A stretch of 64,000 bases of DNA from Yinghuangia sp051388915 (GCF_051388915.1 NZ_JBPKBH010000006.1:372001-436000); one strand, 5' to 3'. Counted from the first letter of the stretch, positions 1-9,717 are shown. Made by a program: numbers and translations. Notes: generated from the letters alone by a model not told the origin.

Positions 1-13
1 TTCGGTAGCGCAT
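1..13 (-). CDS. 5' end of a gene leaving the window (4 codons)
   Basis: Reading leftwards, an ATG at 13-11 is preceded by GAGGAGG with six-base spacing, an excellent Shine-Dalgarno site, and encodes Met-Arg-Tyr-Arg before the window ends. MRYR is a common opening of aldo/keto reductases, but four residues cannot identify a family. It is divergent from the NYN-domain gene. Confidence 0.5.
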
Positions 14-332
14 ACGCGCCTCCTCTTCTTCCTCGTCTGCGGGACGCGTCGGGGGCGCCCGCGAGGGCGGCCACCGAACACAACATAGCGTATAAACCAC
101 CCGGCACACGCGCGCGGCGAACAGCGCGATTCCCTGCGGACGCCCTTCGGGACGGCCGGGGATCGCGCCTCGCAGCACGGCGGGTGACCGGAACAACACC
201 GGTCACAGCCGAGTCATTCCCGTGACCGAAAGGTTTTCGGAACGCGACCGTCCCCGGTTCGGCCCACCCGGCCGAGTGGTGCGTGCGCCGTTACCCCGCC
301 AGGAGCGCGGGGACGTAGGACAATACGAATCA
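14..332. other. Divergent intergenic region
   Basis: This stretch separates the leftward partial gene from the NYN-domain gene and carries the perfect inverted repeat at 184-206. No convincing -35/-10 pair was found. If the GTG at 222 is used as the start of the NYN gene, the region is about 110 bases shorter. Confidence 0.4.
184..206. promoter_or_regulatory. Perfect 8-bp inverted repeat, possible operator
   Basis: GTGACCGG (184-191) and CCGGTCAC (199-206) are perfect inverted arms around a seven-base spacer. There is no T tract, and it lies between divergent genes rather than after one, so an operator is more likely than a terminator. No cognate regulator is visible. Confidence 0.4.
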
Positions 333-1595
333 ATGGACCCGATGCAGCAGGCCCCCAGGGCGGAGCGTTCCGTGGCGGATGAGGCGCACGAGGCGGTGCC
401 CGGGACCGAACGGAAGCCCTCGTCCGAACGGATGTACGGCCACTCCGCCGATCCCGCGTCCGGCACGGGCTCCGGCACCCGATCCGGCGCACGCTCCGGC
501 ACGTACCCCGCCGCGTCCGCCGGAGCGGACTCCGGACTACCCGCGGACGCCGCTCCGCACGGCGCGGCGCGCGCAGCGGGTGCGGCGGACGAGGCGAGTG
601 CGGCGACCCAGTCGGGCGCGGACACTCCCCAGGCCGCCGACAACGGCCCCGGCACCGAGAACACCCACGGCACCGCCGGGGCCGACGACGCCGGGGCCGC
701 GCCCACGGCGGTTCCGGTGCGCCTGGTCTCCGCGCCCCCGCACGCCGGGACCCACGCGCTCTTCGTCGACGTCGGCTACGTCTACGCCGCGATCGGCCTC
801 CTGATCGCCGGGACCGCCGAACGCCGCGCCTTCCGCGTCGACGCCGAGTTCCTGATCAGCTCGCTCATCGACGAGGCGCGCGTGGTGTTCCCCGAGGGGC
901 GGCTGCTGCGCGTCTACTGGTACGACGGCGCCCGCAACCGCGTACCCACGTTCGAGCAGAAGCAGGTCGCCGAACTGCCGGACGTGAAGGTCAGGCTCGG
1001 CAACCTCAACGCGCACAACCAGCAGAAGGGCGTCGACTCGCTGATCCGCAGCGACCTGGAGTCGCTGGCCCGGAACCGCGCCATCGAGGACGCGGTCGTG
1101 GTGAGCGGCGACGAGGACCTGGTGCTGGCCGTCGAGACCGCGCAGTCGTACGGCGTTCGCGTGCACCTGTGGGGCATCGAGCCCGCGTACGGCATGAACC
1201 AGGCCGAGCCGCTGGTGTGGGAGGCCGACGTGACGCGCACCCTGCACCACGACTTCTGCGCGCCGTGCGTCTTCGGGCAGCCGCCGGTCCCCGCGGCCCC
1301 GGCGCCTGCCCCGCAGCGTACGAACGGCGGTACGCCGCCCACGTTCGACCAGGTCTGGCGGCTCGGCGGGAAGATCGCCGAACGCTGGCTCGGGGCGCGC
1401 GGCCGGGAGGACATGGCGGGCCTGATGCCCGGCCCGCGGCTCCCGGAGAACGTCGACAAGGCCCTGCTCGTGGACGCCGAAGGCGAACTCCAGTTCTCGC
1501 TGCGCCCGCACGAGGACCTGCGGCGGGCGCTGCGCAACGGCTTCTGGGACCGGCTGAACCAGGAGTTCGGGGTGACGCCGCACGGCGAGGGGTGA
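333..1595 (+). CDS. NYN-domain (PIN-like) putative nuclease
   Basis: A protein of about 420 aa. The first ~130 residues are Ala/Gly/Pro-rich and probably disordered. A NYN/PIN-like fold follows, with the acidic residues expected for the metal site: D in ALFVDVGYVY, D in QKGVDSLIRSDL, and the pair in VSGDEDLVLAV. VRVHLWGIE and NQAEPLVWEAD are also family-typical. NYN proteins are usually RNA-cleaving or RNA-processing enzymes; the substrate here is unknown. The C-terminal ~110 residues (after the HDFCAPCVFG segment) look like a second small domain. Start uncertain: GTG at 222 is in frame and would add 37 residues; ATG at 333 has AGGA twelve bases upstream; neither has an ideal ribosome-binding site. 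Confidence 0.75.
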   Translation: MDPMQQAPRAERSVADEAHEAVPGTERKPSSERMYGHSADPASGTGSGTRSGARSGTYPAASAGADSGLPADAAPHGAARAAGAADEASAATQSGADTPQAADNGPGTENTHGTAGADDAGAAPTAVPVRLVSAPPHAGTHALFVDVGYVYAAIGLLIAGTAERRAFRVDAEFLISSLIDEARVVFPEGRLLRVYWYDGARNRVPTFEQKQVAELPDVKVRLGNLNAHNQQKGVDSLIRSDLESLARNRAIEDAVVVSGDEDLVLAVETAQSYGVRVHLWGIEPAYGMNQAEPLVWEADVTRTLHHDFCAPCVFGQPPVPAAPAPAPQRTNGGTPPTFDQVWRLGGKIAERWLGARGREDMAGLMPGPRLPENVDKALLVDAEGELQFSLRPHEDLRRALRNGFWDRLNQEFGVTPHGEG

Positions 1596-1627
1596 CGCGG
1601 GGTCCGCCGCACGGGCGCCGCCGGTCG

Positions 1628-2008
1628 TCAGAAAGACTCCGGGCCGAAGCGTCCCCACGCCACGAAGACCAGGATGCCGAGGTACACCAGGTCCACCGCC
1701 ATGTGGTCGAACTCGCGGCGCCGGATGCGGACGACCGTGGCACCGGCCATGATCACGGCGAGGCCGACCGCCGCCCACGGCACCAGCACCGGCGCCGTGT
1801 CGAGGACGGCCGGCAGGATCAGCCCGATCGCGGCCAGTACCTCCAGTGCCCCGATGGCCTTCACGCTCGGGCCGCTGAAGTCCTCGACCCACTTCGACGC
1901 CGGCCTGAACGTCTCCATCTTCGCCTTGGGCATGGCCAGTTTGAGGCCGCCGCTGAGCGCGTACGCGACGGCGAGCAGTCCGGCGACGGCCCACAGAGCG
2001 ACGTTCAT
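1628..2008 (-). CDS. DoxX family membrane protein
   Basis: A 126-aa protein with four predicted transmembrane segments (beginning near residues 3, 45, 68 and 102), matching DoxX proteins in length. The N-terminal ALSGGLKL and the KAIGALEVLAAIGLILP segment are characteristic. DoxX proteins are small integral membrane proteins, some linked to thiol or respiratory redox chemistry; a specific role cannot be deduced. The ATG at 2008 is chosen over longer in-frame options because CGAGGAGAA lies directly upstream. It is convergent with the NYN gene (32 bases between stops), and no clear terminator is visible between them. Confidence 0.85.
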   Translation of the reverse strand: MNVALWAVAGLLAVAYALSGGLKLAMPKAKMETFRPASKWVEDFSGPSVKAIGALEVLAAIGLILPAVLDTAPVLVPWAAVGLAVIMAGATVVRIRRREFDHMAVDLVYLGILVFVAWGRFGPESF

Positions 2009-2213
2009 GGCGCGTTCTCCTCGGGGGAGGGGGATCGGCGATTCCGGGGCGGAGTCGCACTGGCGATCGGGTCCCATCCACCTGACGAGGCAGCGCGGCG
2101 GACTGTGAGTTCCGGGGCCGCGGCCGAACGCTACGAGGGTGCTTGTCGAGGGCGTGACGGCCCGCCGCGTCGGCTCGGTCGGACCCGTCGCCGCGCCCGC
2201 TCGGAACATCCGC

Positions 2214-3092
2214 TCAGCGCGCCGTGTCCCAGAAGTCCGCGAGTCCCTTCGCGGTCGACTCGGGCTGCTCGGCGTTGGGCGAGTGCCCGGCGTCGTCCAC
2301 CACAAGGTGCCGGACGCCGAGGCGGCGTGCGGTCTCCGCCTGCCACGCCACGGGCCACGCGTAGTCCTGCGCCCCCGAGAGCACGAGCACCCGCAGCCCG
2401 GCGGCGACCCGGGCGGCCAGTTCGTCGGTGTGGTCCGGTTCGGTGCGCAACTGCTGTGCGGTGGCCGCGATTCCGGCCGGCGAGTTGGCCAGCCAGCGCC
2501 GGTGCATGTACGCCGCGAGGGCCGGGTCGGGATACGGCCGTATGCCCTGCTCTGCGTCCAACTGCCGCATGGCGTCCCAGACTTGCTGGAGCGAGTGGAC
2601 GGCGAGCGCGTCCTCCAGCATCAGCAGCCGCGCCGTCTCGGTGTCGCGGACGGCGGCCGGGCCGGTGCTCATGAGCGTCAGCGACGCGAGCCGCGCCGGG
2701 TCGTCCAGTGCGGCCGAACGGGCGACGAGGCCGCCGAACGAATGGCCGACGAGGTGCACCGGTTCTCCGGGGGCGAGGGTGTCGAGCACGGCCCACAGGT
2801 CGGCGACGAGTTCGGCTCGTGAGTACGCGTCGGGGTCGGCGTGCGGGCCGGGCGTCTCGTACTGCCCGCGCTGGTCCAGCGCGAAGACCCGGTACCCGCG
2901 GCGTGCCGGGGGATCGAGGACGCCTATGAAGTCCTCCTTGCCGCCGGTGAAACCCGGTACAAGCAGCGCGGTGCCCACCACCGGCTGCCCGTCGGGCGGG
3001 ACGGCGCCCAGGTACGCGAACTCGCCCCGCGCGGTCGCGGCGCGGTGCGCCCGGACGGTCGCGGGCAGGTCGAGGAAGGGCGGAGTGCTCAC
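2214..3092 (-). CDS. Alpha/beta hydrolase
   Basis: A 292-aa single-domain alpha/beta hydrolase. The nucleophile elbow is GHSFGG (Ser of VGHSFGGLVARS); VPGFTGGKEDF is the oxyanion-hole loop, AQDYAWP lies where the acid is expected, and GHSPNAEQP supplies the catalytic His. It is cytosolic (no signal peptide). The substrate is not predictable; sequences like this are often annotated as lactonases, esterases or haloperoxidase-like. The start is GTG at 3092. It is divergent from the MarR-nitroreductase fusion, and the shared 156-base region contains a double palindromic box, so joint control by that MarR protein is likely. Confidence 0.85.
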   Translation of the reverse strand: MSTPPFLDLPATVRAHRAATARGEFAYLGAVPPDGQPVVGTALLVPGFTGGKEDFIGVLDPPARRGYRVFALDQRGQYETPGPHADPDAYSRAELVADLWAVLDTLAPGEPVHLVGHSFGGLVARSAALDDPARLASLTLMSTGPAAVRDTETARLLMLEDALAVHSLQQVWDAMRQLDAEQGIRPYPDPALAAYMHRRWLANSPAGIAATAQQLRTEPDHTDELAARVAAGLRVLVLSGAQDYAWPVAWQAETARRLGVRHLVVDDAGHSPNAEQPESTAKGLADFWDTAR

Positions 3093-3183
3093 CTACCCGA
3101 GGGTAGGCCAGAGCACGGCGCGTACGACGGGCCGAAGGTCCCCGCGCGGCGCTCTGCGAGCGAGCACCTGGACGCCGAATCTC

Positions 3184-3210
3184 TTATGTGCATAATATTT
3201 ATCCGCATAA
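3184..3210. promoter_or_regulatory. Two MarR-type palindromic boxes (candidate operator)
   Basis: TTATGTGCATAA (3184-3195, perfect 5+5 palindrome) and TTATCCGCATAA (3199-3210) are 15 bp apart centre to centre; together CTTATG...CATAAG forms a larger inverted repeat. This AT-rich island is striking in a >70 % GC genome and lies between the divergent hydrolase and MarR-fusion genes. MarR dimers bind such sites; autoregulation is inferred. Confidence 0.65.
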
Positions 3211-3248
3211 GTAAATCCTGAAGCCAGTGCCGACCCCGAGGAGAGTCC

Positions 3249-4199
3249 GTGGACCACGAGTACGCCATCGCCCTCAACCAGGCCGTCCGCCTCCTGAGCC
3301 TGCGACACCGGGCCAGGGCCGCCGAACTGCTCGCGCCCCTGGGCCTGCACCCCGGCCAGGAGGCCCTGCTGCTCGAACTCGCCCGCTCGGGGCCGATGAT
3401 CCAAGGGCGGCTCAGCGAAGCGCTCGGCATCGAGCCGCCGAGCGTCACGCTCATGACGCGCAAACTGGAGGCGGCCGGTCATGTGCGCCGCGCCCCCGAC
3501 CCTTCCGACCGGCGCGCGAGCGTCGTCGAACTCACCGACAGCGGCGAGGAGTTGGCCGGGAGGATCGGCGACGCCTGGCAAGTGCTCGCGGAGGAGACCG
3601 CGGGCGGCGTCCCCGCCGAGGCCGCGGCGTCGTTGCCCGCGCTGCTGACGGCGCTCGCCGACAACGTCGACAGCAGGCAGCGCCGCCGCGCCCGTGCGTC
3701 CGGCGACGACCCGGACTACGAGCCGAGCGCGCGGGGCTGGGTCCGCAAGCACGTCGAGCAGGTCATGCGCTCGGGCACCACCGACGGCGTCACGATCGCG
3801 GACCGGCCCACCGTCCTGATGACGTATCGCGGCGCCAAGACCGGCAAGATCCGCAAGACACCGCTCATGCGCGTCGAGCACGAGGGCCGCTACGTCGCGG
3901 TCGGCTCCAACGGCGGCACCGCGACCGACCCGCAGTGGTGCGCCAGTGTCACCGCCGAGGGGGCGGTCGTCAGCGTGCAGGACGGCCGCGTGACGCGGGA
4001 GTACCGGGCGCGCGAGGTGTTCGGGGACGAGAAGGCGCTGTGGTGGGACCGGGCGGTCGACGCGTTCCCGGACTACGCCGCGTACCAGCGCTCCACCGAC
4101 CGCAGCATCCCGGTCTTCGTCCTCGATCCGATCGACCTGCTGGACCCTGTTGTCGAGGGTCGGGCCGACCGAGGTCGCGGCGTCCCCGCCTCGTCCTGA
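3249..4199 (+). CDS. MarR regulator fused to a DDN-type (F420-dependent) nitroreductase domain
   Basis: A 316-aa two-domain protein. Residues ~1-140 are a MarR winged helix (LNQAVRLLSLRHRARAAELL, PPSVTLMTRKLEAAGHVRR, wing residues DPSDRRAS). Residues ~155-305 match deazaflavin-dependent nitroreductase (DUF385/DDN) proteins: DYEPSARGWVRKHVEQ, TYRGAKTGKIRKTPLMRVEH, YVAVGSNGGT, VSVQDGRV and the terminal RSIPVFVLDPI. Both halves are full length with no frameshift between them. MarR proteins bind DNA as dimers and usually sense small aromatic ligands; DDN proteins bind F420H2 and reduce quinones or nitro compounds. The fusion suggests a regulator whose sensor is a redox-cofactor domain, which is inference. 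ATG at 3249 has GAGGAGA nearby upstream. Confidence 0.85.
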   Translation: MDHEYAIALNQAVRLLSLRHRARAAELLAPLGLHPGQEALLLELARSGPMIQGRLSEALGIEPPSVTLMTRKLEAAGHVRRAPDPSDRRASVVELTDSGEELAGRIGDAWQVLAEETAGGVPAEAAASLPALLTALADNVDSRQRRRARASGDDPDYEPSARGWVRKHVEQVMRSGTTDGVTIADRPTVLMTYRGAKTGKIRKTPLMRVEHEGRYVAVGSNGGTATDPQWCASVTAEGAVVSVQDGRVTREYRAREVFGDEKALWWDRAVDAFPDYAAYQRSTDRSIPVFVLDPIDLLDPVVEGRADRGRGVPASS

Positions 4200-4294
4200 G
4201 CGTCGGCCGCGGGCGTGCGACGGACGCCGGACTCCGCGCCTGCCCCGGCGGCGTGGGGCTCGCCGACCGGCAGGCCCTGCGCCAGGGGAGTGGC

Positions 4295-4587
4295 TTCACA
4301 TTTCCGGCGGACAGCCCGCGGGCCGTGGTGCGTGCCCTGGTGCGGTGGCCACAAAGGTTTGCCGGTTCTCGTCGTTCGGTGCCGTGCATCGCCAGGCGCA
4401 GGGCCGAAGCTCGTACTCGGTCGTACTCGCGAGGTCCTGCAACGCCGCGAGGCGTGGTGCCGGGCGGCGAGAACCGTTGAAGGTTTGTGGTCGCCGCACT
4501 AGCAAGGCGCGGCGCGCGGCCTCGGCTTGGTTTCGGGCTTGGGAGGGCCGTCAAGGCCCGGCGTCGCGGGCCCGGCGGGAATGTGAA
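4295..4587. repeat. Dispersed inverted-repeat element, copy A
   Basis: Outer arms TTCACATTTCCGGCGG (4295-4310) and CCGGCGGGAATGTGAA (4572-4587) are complementary at 14 of 16 positions. An inner pair of arms begins near 4347 (CCACAAAGGTTTG, CGGTTCTCGTCG) and is mirrored near 4456-4490 (CGGCGAGAACCG, AGGTTTGTGG), so the element could form one long interrupted hairpin. Internal segments such as GGACAGCCCGCGGGCCGTGG and GCCGTCAAGGCCCGGCGTCG recur in copy B at 43535-43671, with one mismatch in the latter. No transposase is encoded; MITE-like or structured intergenic repeat. Confidence 0.65.
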
Positions 4588-4588
4588 A

Positions 4589-4658
4589 CACGACCCAGGG
4601 CTGTTGCGAAGACACGACCCAGGGCTTTTGCGAAGACACGACCCAAGGCTGTTCGGCA
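4589..4658. repeat. 24-bp tandem repeat, about 2.9 copies
   Basis: Units CACGACCCAGGGCTGTTGCG+AAGA at 4589-4612 and 4613-4636 differ at one base; a degenerate third copy begins at 4637. It abuts the right arm of the inverted-repeat element. Confidence 0.8.
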
Positions 4659-4690
4659 CTCGCCGCCCTCGGCAGGCTCCGGAAACGCCG

Positions 4691-4729
4691 CGGGCGCGGC
4701 CGGGACCTCTCGGTCCCGAACCGCGCCCG
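4691..4729 (-). terminator. Hairpin terminator of the DEAD-box helicase gene
   Basis: CGGGCGCGG...GGGACC, loop TCTC, GGTCCC...CCGCGCCCG: nine plus six base pairs with a small internal loop, 27 bases beyond the helicase stop codon. No strong U tract, as usual in actinobacteria. Confidence 0.65.
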
Positions 4730-4755
4730 TGATGTGCGCGCGCTGGCGGCGTGCC

Positions 4756-6546
<1,791 letters not shown>

Positions 6547-6792
6547 GGGTCCAGCCTCTTCTGTGTGTTTGGGCCGCTGTATCTCTCTCCGAGGCGGGTC
6601 AGGACCGCGTTGCCGTAAACAGGCCATCTGAGCAGGACTTCGACGTCCGCATTTGGACCTGTGGCACGACACGGGACCTCGGCCTCGGGCAGCAGCCCGA
6701 GCGGGGCGGTCGGAGCCGATCGTCCTCCGACCGGGCATCCGCGTTCTGTACCACTGTACCCGCCGGTGTACTCCACGTGGGGTGATGCTGGT

Positions 6793-6798
6793 TACGCT
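6793..6798 (+). promoter_or_regulatory. -10 element TACGCT for a leaderless transcript
   Basis: TACGCT fits TANNNT and ends eight bases before the ATG at 6807, which lacks a Shine-Dalgarno site. No good -35 is visible. Leaderless expression is inferred. Confidence 0.4.
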
Positions 6799-6806
6799 GC
6801 GGTCTC

Positions 6807-7559
6807 ATGACCGATGGAACGCACCCCGGAAACCAGCCCGGTAACGCGGACCCCGCCGCCGAAACGGCAGTCGGCCCGGACGCGGGGCGCACCGGCCCCC
6901 CGGAGGCCGCCCGGGCGGCCGTCGTGGAGCTGCTGGGCGTGCTGGCGTACGGCGAGATCACCGCATTCGAGCGGCTCGCCGAGGACGCCAAGATGGCCCC
7001 GACCCTCGACGACAAGGCCGCTCTCGCGGCCATGGCGGTCGCCGAGTTCCACCACTTCGAGAGCCTGCGCGCGCACATTGCGTCACTGGGCGTCGACCCC
7101 GCGGTCGCGATGGAGCCCTTCGTGACCCCGCTCGACGAGTTCCACCGCCACACGGCGCCGGGCGACTGGCTGGAAGGGCTCGTCAAGGCGTACGTCGGCG
7201 ACGGCATCGCGGCCGACTTCTACCGCGAGGTGGCCGCCCATCTCGACCCGGCCAGCCGCGCACTGGTCGAAGAGGTGCTCCGCGACACAGGCCACTCCGC
7301 ATTCGTGGTCGAGGCCGTACGCTCCGCGATCGAACGCGACCCGCGCGTGGCCGGACGCCTCGCGCTGTGGGGCCGCCGCCTGATGGGCGAGGCCCTGAGC
7401 CAGGCCCAGCGCGTCGCCGCCGAGCGCGACGCCCTCTCCGCCCTCCTCGTCGGCGGCCTGGCCGTCCCCGGCTTCGACCTCGCCGAGATCGGCCGCATGT
7501 TCACCCGCATCACCGAGGCCCACACCCAGCGCATGGCCACCCTGGGCCTGGCTTCGTAG
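6807..7559 (+). CDS. Ferritin-like fold protein
   Basis: A 250-aa protein, all-helical. GEITAFERLAEDA and AEFHHFESLRAH give the E...ExxH pattern of a ferritin-like di-iron site; DGIAADFYREVAAHLD and LRDTGHSAFVVEAVRSAI could supply the second half-site. Related to tRNA-hydroxylase/MiaE-like and other actinobacterial ferritin-like proteins; a reaction cannot be assigned. The first ~30 residues are variable and probably disordered. It is divergent from the DEAD-box helicase and sits beside DUF3107, the order recalled for Rv3210c-Rv3211 in mycobacteria. The start has no ribosome-binding site, and a TACGCT hexamer ends eight bases upstream. Confidence 0.8.
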   Translation: MTDGTHPGNQPGNADPAAETAVGPDAGRTGPPEAARAAVVELLGVLAYGEITAFERLAEDAKMAPTLDDKAALAAMAVAEFHHFESLRAHIASLGVDPAVAMEPFVTPLDEFHRHTAPGDWLEGLVKAYVGDGIAADFYREVAAHLDPASRALVEEVLRDTGHSAFVVEAVRSAIERDPRVAGRLALWGRRLMGEALSQAQRVAAERDALSALLVGGLAVPGFDLAEIGRMFTRITEAHTQRMATLGLAS

Positions 7560-7674
7560 CCCCGACTTCGAGGGGCCCGGGATGCCGCGCGGGCGGTCTC
7601 GCCCTGCGGGTGTGTCGGTGTTCCGCGCCTCGGCCCGGCGTCCTGAGGCCGAACACCTCCACGGACGGAACGCC

Positions 7675-7835
<161 letters not shown>

Positions 7836-7863
7836 CCCCTCGTGGTCTGCGAGACCCGCGGCC

Positions 7864-8091
7864 TCAGACCGCGCCGAAGCCGACGCGGCGGACGCTCGGT
7901 TCGCCGATCTCGACGTAGGCGAGGCGGTCGGACGGGACGATCACCTTGCGGCCCTTCTCGTCCTGGAGCGAGAGCACGGTCGCGCTGCCGGACAGTGCCG
8001 CCTCGACCGCACGCTCGACGTCCTCGGCGCTGTCCGCGACCTCCAGCACCAGTTCCCGCGCGGCGTGCTGCACGCCGATCTTGACCTCCAC
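7864..8091 (-). CDS. DUF3107 family small protein
   Basis: A 75-aa protein starting with GTG at 8091, preceded by GGAGGGA with good spacing. MEVKIGVQHAARELVLE, SAEDVERAVEAALSG, LQDEKGRKVIVPSDRLAYVEIGEP and VRRVGFG match the actinobacterial DUF3107 family (recalled mycobacterial counterpart Rv3208A/TB9.4). It should be a compact cytosolic alpha/beta protein. The function of the family is unknown. It keeps its usual neighbours: the TetR gene on the same strand and the ferritin-like gene. Confidence 0.9.
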   Translation of the reverse strand: MEVKIGVQHAARELVLEVADSAEDVERAVEAALSGSATVLSLQDEKGRKVIVPSDRLAYVEIGEPSVRRVGFGAV

Positions 8092-8475
8092 GGCTGTCCC
8101 TCCGGTTCAGGCGAGTGAGGGCGGCCATCGAACTGCGCGCGCCCGTACAGAAGTGAAGGCTAATCGAGCCGGATGGGTGCGAAGCCCCACCGCGGATACG
8201 CCGAGCGCGAAACGATCTCCCGCAACGACCGCAGGGAGCGCCCGCAGGCCCCACGGCCAGGCAGGAGAAGAGGGGGGAGGGCCGCGGCACGTCCACGAAC
8301 GAGACCAGTTGCTCGATGCGCGGCATGAGGCGGGCGCTGGACTTGAGCCGCGGGTCGGGTCGGTGCTGCGGAAGAAGCCGACGACCCGGAGCGGACCGCG
8401 GGAACGCCCGGCTGTGAAACGCGTGACCGCCGTCCGCGGAGGCGGTCGGCGGTCACGGGTGGTGTGTGGCGTTGG
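8092..8475. other. Intergenic stretch
   Basis: It separates the TetR and DUF3107 genes on the minus strand. Apart from the strong hairpin at 8422-8457 and the DUF3107 ribosome-binding site, nothing recognisable is seen. Confidence 0.5.
8422..8457 (-). terminator. Hairpin terminator after the TetR gene
   Basis: CGTGACCGCCGTCCGC (8422-8437), loop GGAG, GCGGTCGGCGGTCACG (8442-8457): 15 of 16 pairs, starting 19 bases beyond the TetR stop codon. Confidence 0.8.
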
Positions 8476-9117
8476 TCAGCCCGACGGGGCCTCGTCCTTG
8501 CGGGGGAAGCGGGAGATGCCTCGCCAGCCGAGGGTGGAGATGAGGCGGGAGGCGGTGTCGCGGGGGATCGGGACGCCCTTGGAGATCCAGTAGCGCGCCG
8601 TCACCTGGGCCATCCCGGTCAGACCGATGGCCAGCAGCATCGCCTCGTCCTGGCCGAGGCCGGTGTCCTCGGCGATGACCTTGCTGACCGCCTCCGCGCT
8701 CGTCTCCGCGACGCGCTCGACGCGCTCGCGGACCGCGACCTCGTTGGTGAGGTCCGATTCGAAGACCAGGCGGAAGGCGCCGCCGTGGTCGTCGACGAAG
8801 GCGAAGTACGCGTCCACCGTGGCCGCGACGCGGAGCTTGTTGTCGTGTGTGGACTCCAGCGCCGCGCGGGTCGCCTCGACCAGCGCCTCGCAGTGCTGGT
8901 CGAGGAGTGCGAGGTAGAGCTCCAGCTTGCCGGGGAAGTGCTGGTACAGGACCGGCTTGCTGACTCCGGCGCGCTCGGCGATGTCGTCCATGGCCGCCGC
9001 GTGGTAGCCCTGCGCCACGAACACTTCCTGGGCCGCGCCGAGCAGCTGGTTCCTGCGGGCGAGTCGGGGCAGCCGGGTGCCGCGCGGGCGGGGATCCGCA
9101 TCCTGGATGGCTGTCAC
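8476..9117 (-). CDS. TetR family transcriptional regulator
   Basis: A 213-aa protein. The N-terminal helix-turn-helix (residues ~25-70) reads LLGAAQEVFVAQGYHAAAMD, DIAERAGVSKPVLYQHF with PGKLELYLALL following, textbook TetR. The remaining ~140 residues form the helical ligand domain. GTG at 9117 is preferred over TTG at 9129 because GAGGAG lies just upstream and homologues begin MTAI. A perfect 6-1-6 palindrome at 9137-9149, 20 bases upstream, is a candidate autoregulatory operator. The orthologous position in mycobacteria is held by Rv3208. The ligand and regulon are unknown. Confidence 0.9.
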   Translation of the reverse strand: MTAIQDADPRPRGTRLPRLARRNQLLGAAQEVFVAQGYHAAAMDDIAERAGVSKPVLYQHFPGKLELYLALLDQHCEALVEATRAALESTHDNKLRVAATVDAYFAFVDDHGGAFRLVFESDLTNEVAVRERVERVAETSAEAVSKVIAEDTGLGQDEAMLLAIGLTGMAQVTARYWISKGVPIPRDTASRLISTLGWRGISRFPRKDEAPSG

Positions 9118-9136
9118 GGCGCTCCTCAAAAAACGT

Positions 9137-9149
9137 GATCTGGCAGATC
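9137..9149. promoter_or_regulatory. Palindrome GATCTG-G-CAGATC, candidate TetR operator
   Basis: A perfect 6-bp inverted repeat with a single central base, between the TetR start codon and its putative promoter at 9210-9238. The position suits autorepression by the adjacent TetR protein; inferred only. Confidence 0.5.
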
Positions 9150-9209
9150 CTGCCCGGTGCCGCGGTCCCCACGGCCATTCGGGGGACGCGCAGGTTGTTC
9201 CGCCACGTC

Positions 9210-9238
9210 ATCCTACTTTTGGGTAACCGATGTTGTAA
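9210..9238 (-). promoter_or_regulatory. Candidate promoter of the TetR gene
   Basis: On the minus strand TTACAA (9238-9233), 17 bases, TAGGAT (9215-9210). TAGGAT fits the actinobacterial -10 consensus; the -35 is weak. The region is notably AT-rich for this genome. Confidence 0.45.
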
Positions 9239-9435
9239 GTTTCGTGGCGCAACGAACAGGGTTCTGGAAGTTGTGGGTGCCGTGCAAGGCCCCGTCGCGG
9301 ACAAATCTGACGTTGCGTCAGGGGCGGAGGGGCCGCAACGCCCGCGTCCACAGGCTTTTGGGCACCTTCGGGGCCTCGCCGGAATCCTGCCGGAGCCTTG
9401 CCGGAGTCCTGCCCGGGCCTTTTCGGGGCCGCGGG

Positions 9436-9717
9436 TCAGCGGTATTCGTCCTCGTCGGGGCTCGCCACCCGCCGCTGGTCGGTGCCGTCCGCCGGGTCCA
9501 CGCCGTCCGGTACGGGCTCCCACACCCGCTCGTCCTCGTCGACCACGGCCGTGCGCTGTTCGGCGACGTCCGCCTCCGGCGCCTCGATGTCGAGGTCGTC
9601 CGGCGCCGGGACCTCCTCGGGGTCCTCGTGCGTCACGTCGGGGGCGTCGACCGGTGCGGTGCTCTCGTCCGCACGAACGCCGGCCGCACCGGTCGTCTCA
9701 CGCGCCTTGTCGGGCAT
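9436..9717 (-). CDS. Small acidic protein of unknown function
   Basis: A 93-aa protein that is extremely acidic (about one third Asp+Glu) and probably disordered. The central segment DLDIEAPEADVAEQRTAVVD resembles a motif found in other small actinobacterial proteins. ATG at 9717 is chosen because GGAAGGAG precedes it with good spacing; a TTG at 9723 is in frame but too close to that site. No domain, signal peptide or membrane segment is seen. It lies between the TetR gene and a divergent alpha/beta hydrolase. Function unknown. Confidence 0.65.
   Translation of the reverse strand: MPDKARETTGAAGVRADESTAPVDAPDVTHEDPEEVPAPDDLDIEAPEADVAEQRTAVVDEDERVWEPVPDGVDPADGTDQRRVASPDEDEYR

Larger units (their letters stand above)
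4200..4755. other. Gene-free region with repeats and a terminator
   Basis: No convincing gene is present between the MarR fusion and the convergent DEAD-box helicase. Most of the region is filled by a large inverted-repeat element (4295-4587), a 24-bp tandem repeat (4589-4658) and the helicase terminator (4691-4729). ORFs here have no recognisable domain. Confidence 0.6.
9118..9435. other. Intergenic region with TetR promoter and operator
   Basis: It contains the palindrome at 9137-9149, the candidate TetR promoter at 9210-9238, and a degenerate repeat of GCCGGAnnCCT near 9379-9415 just past the stop of the small acidic gene. No gene is supported. Confidence 0.5.
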
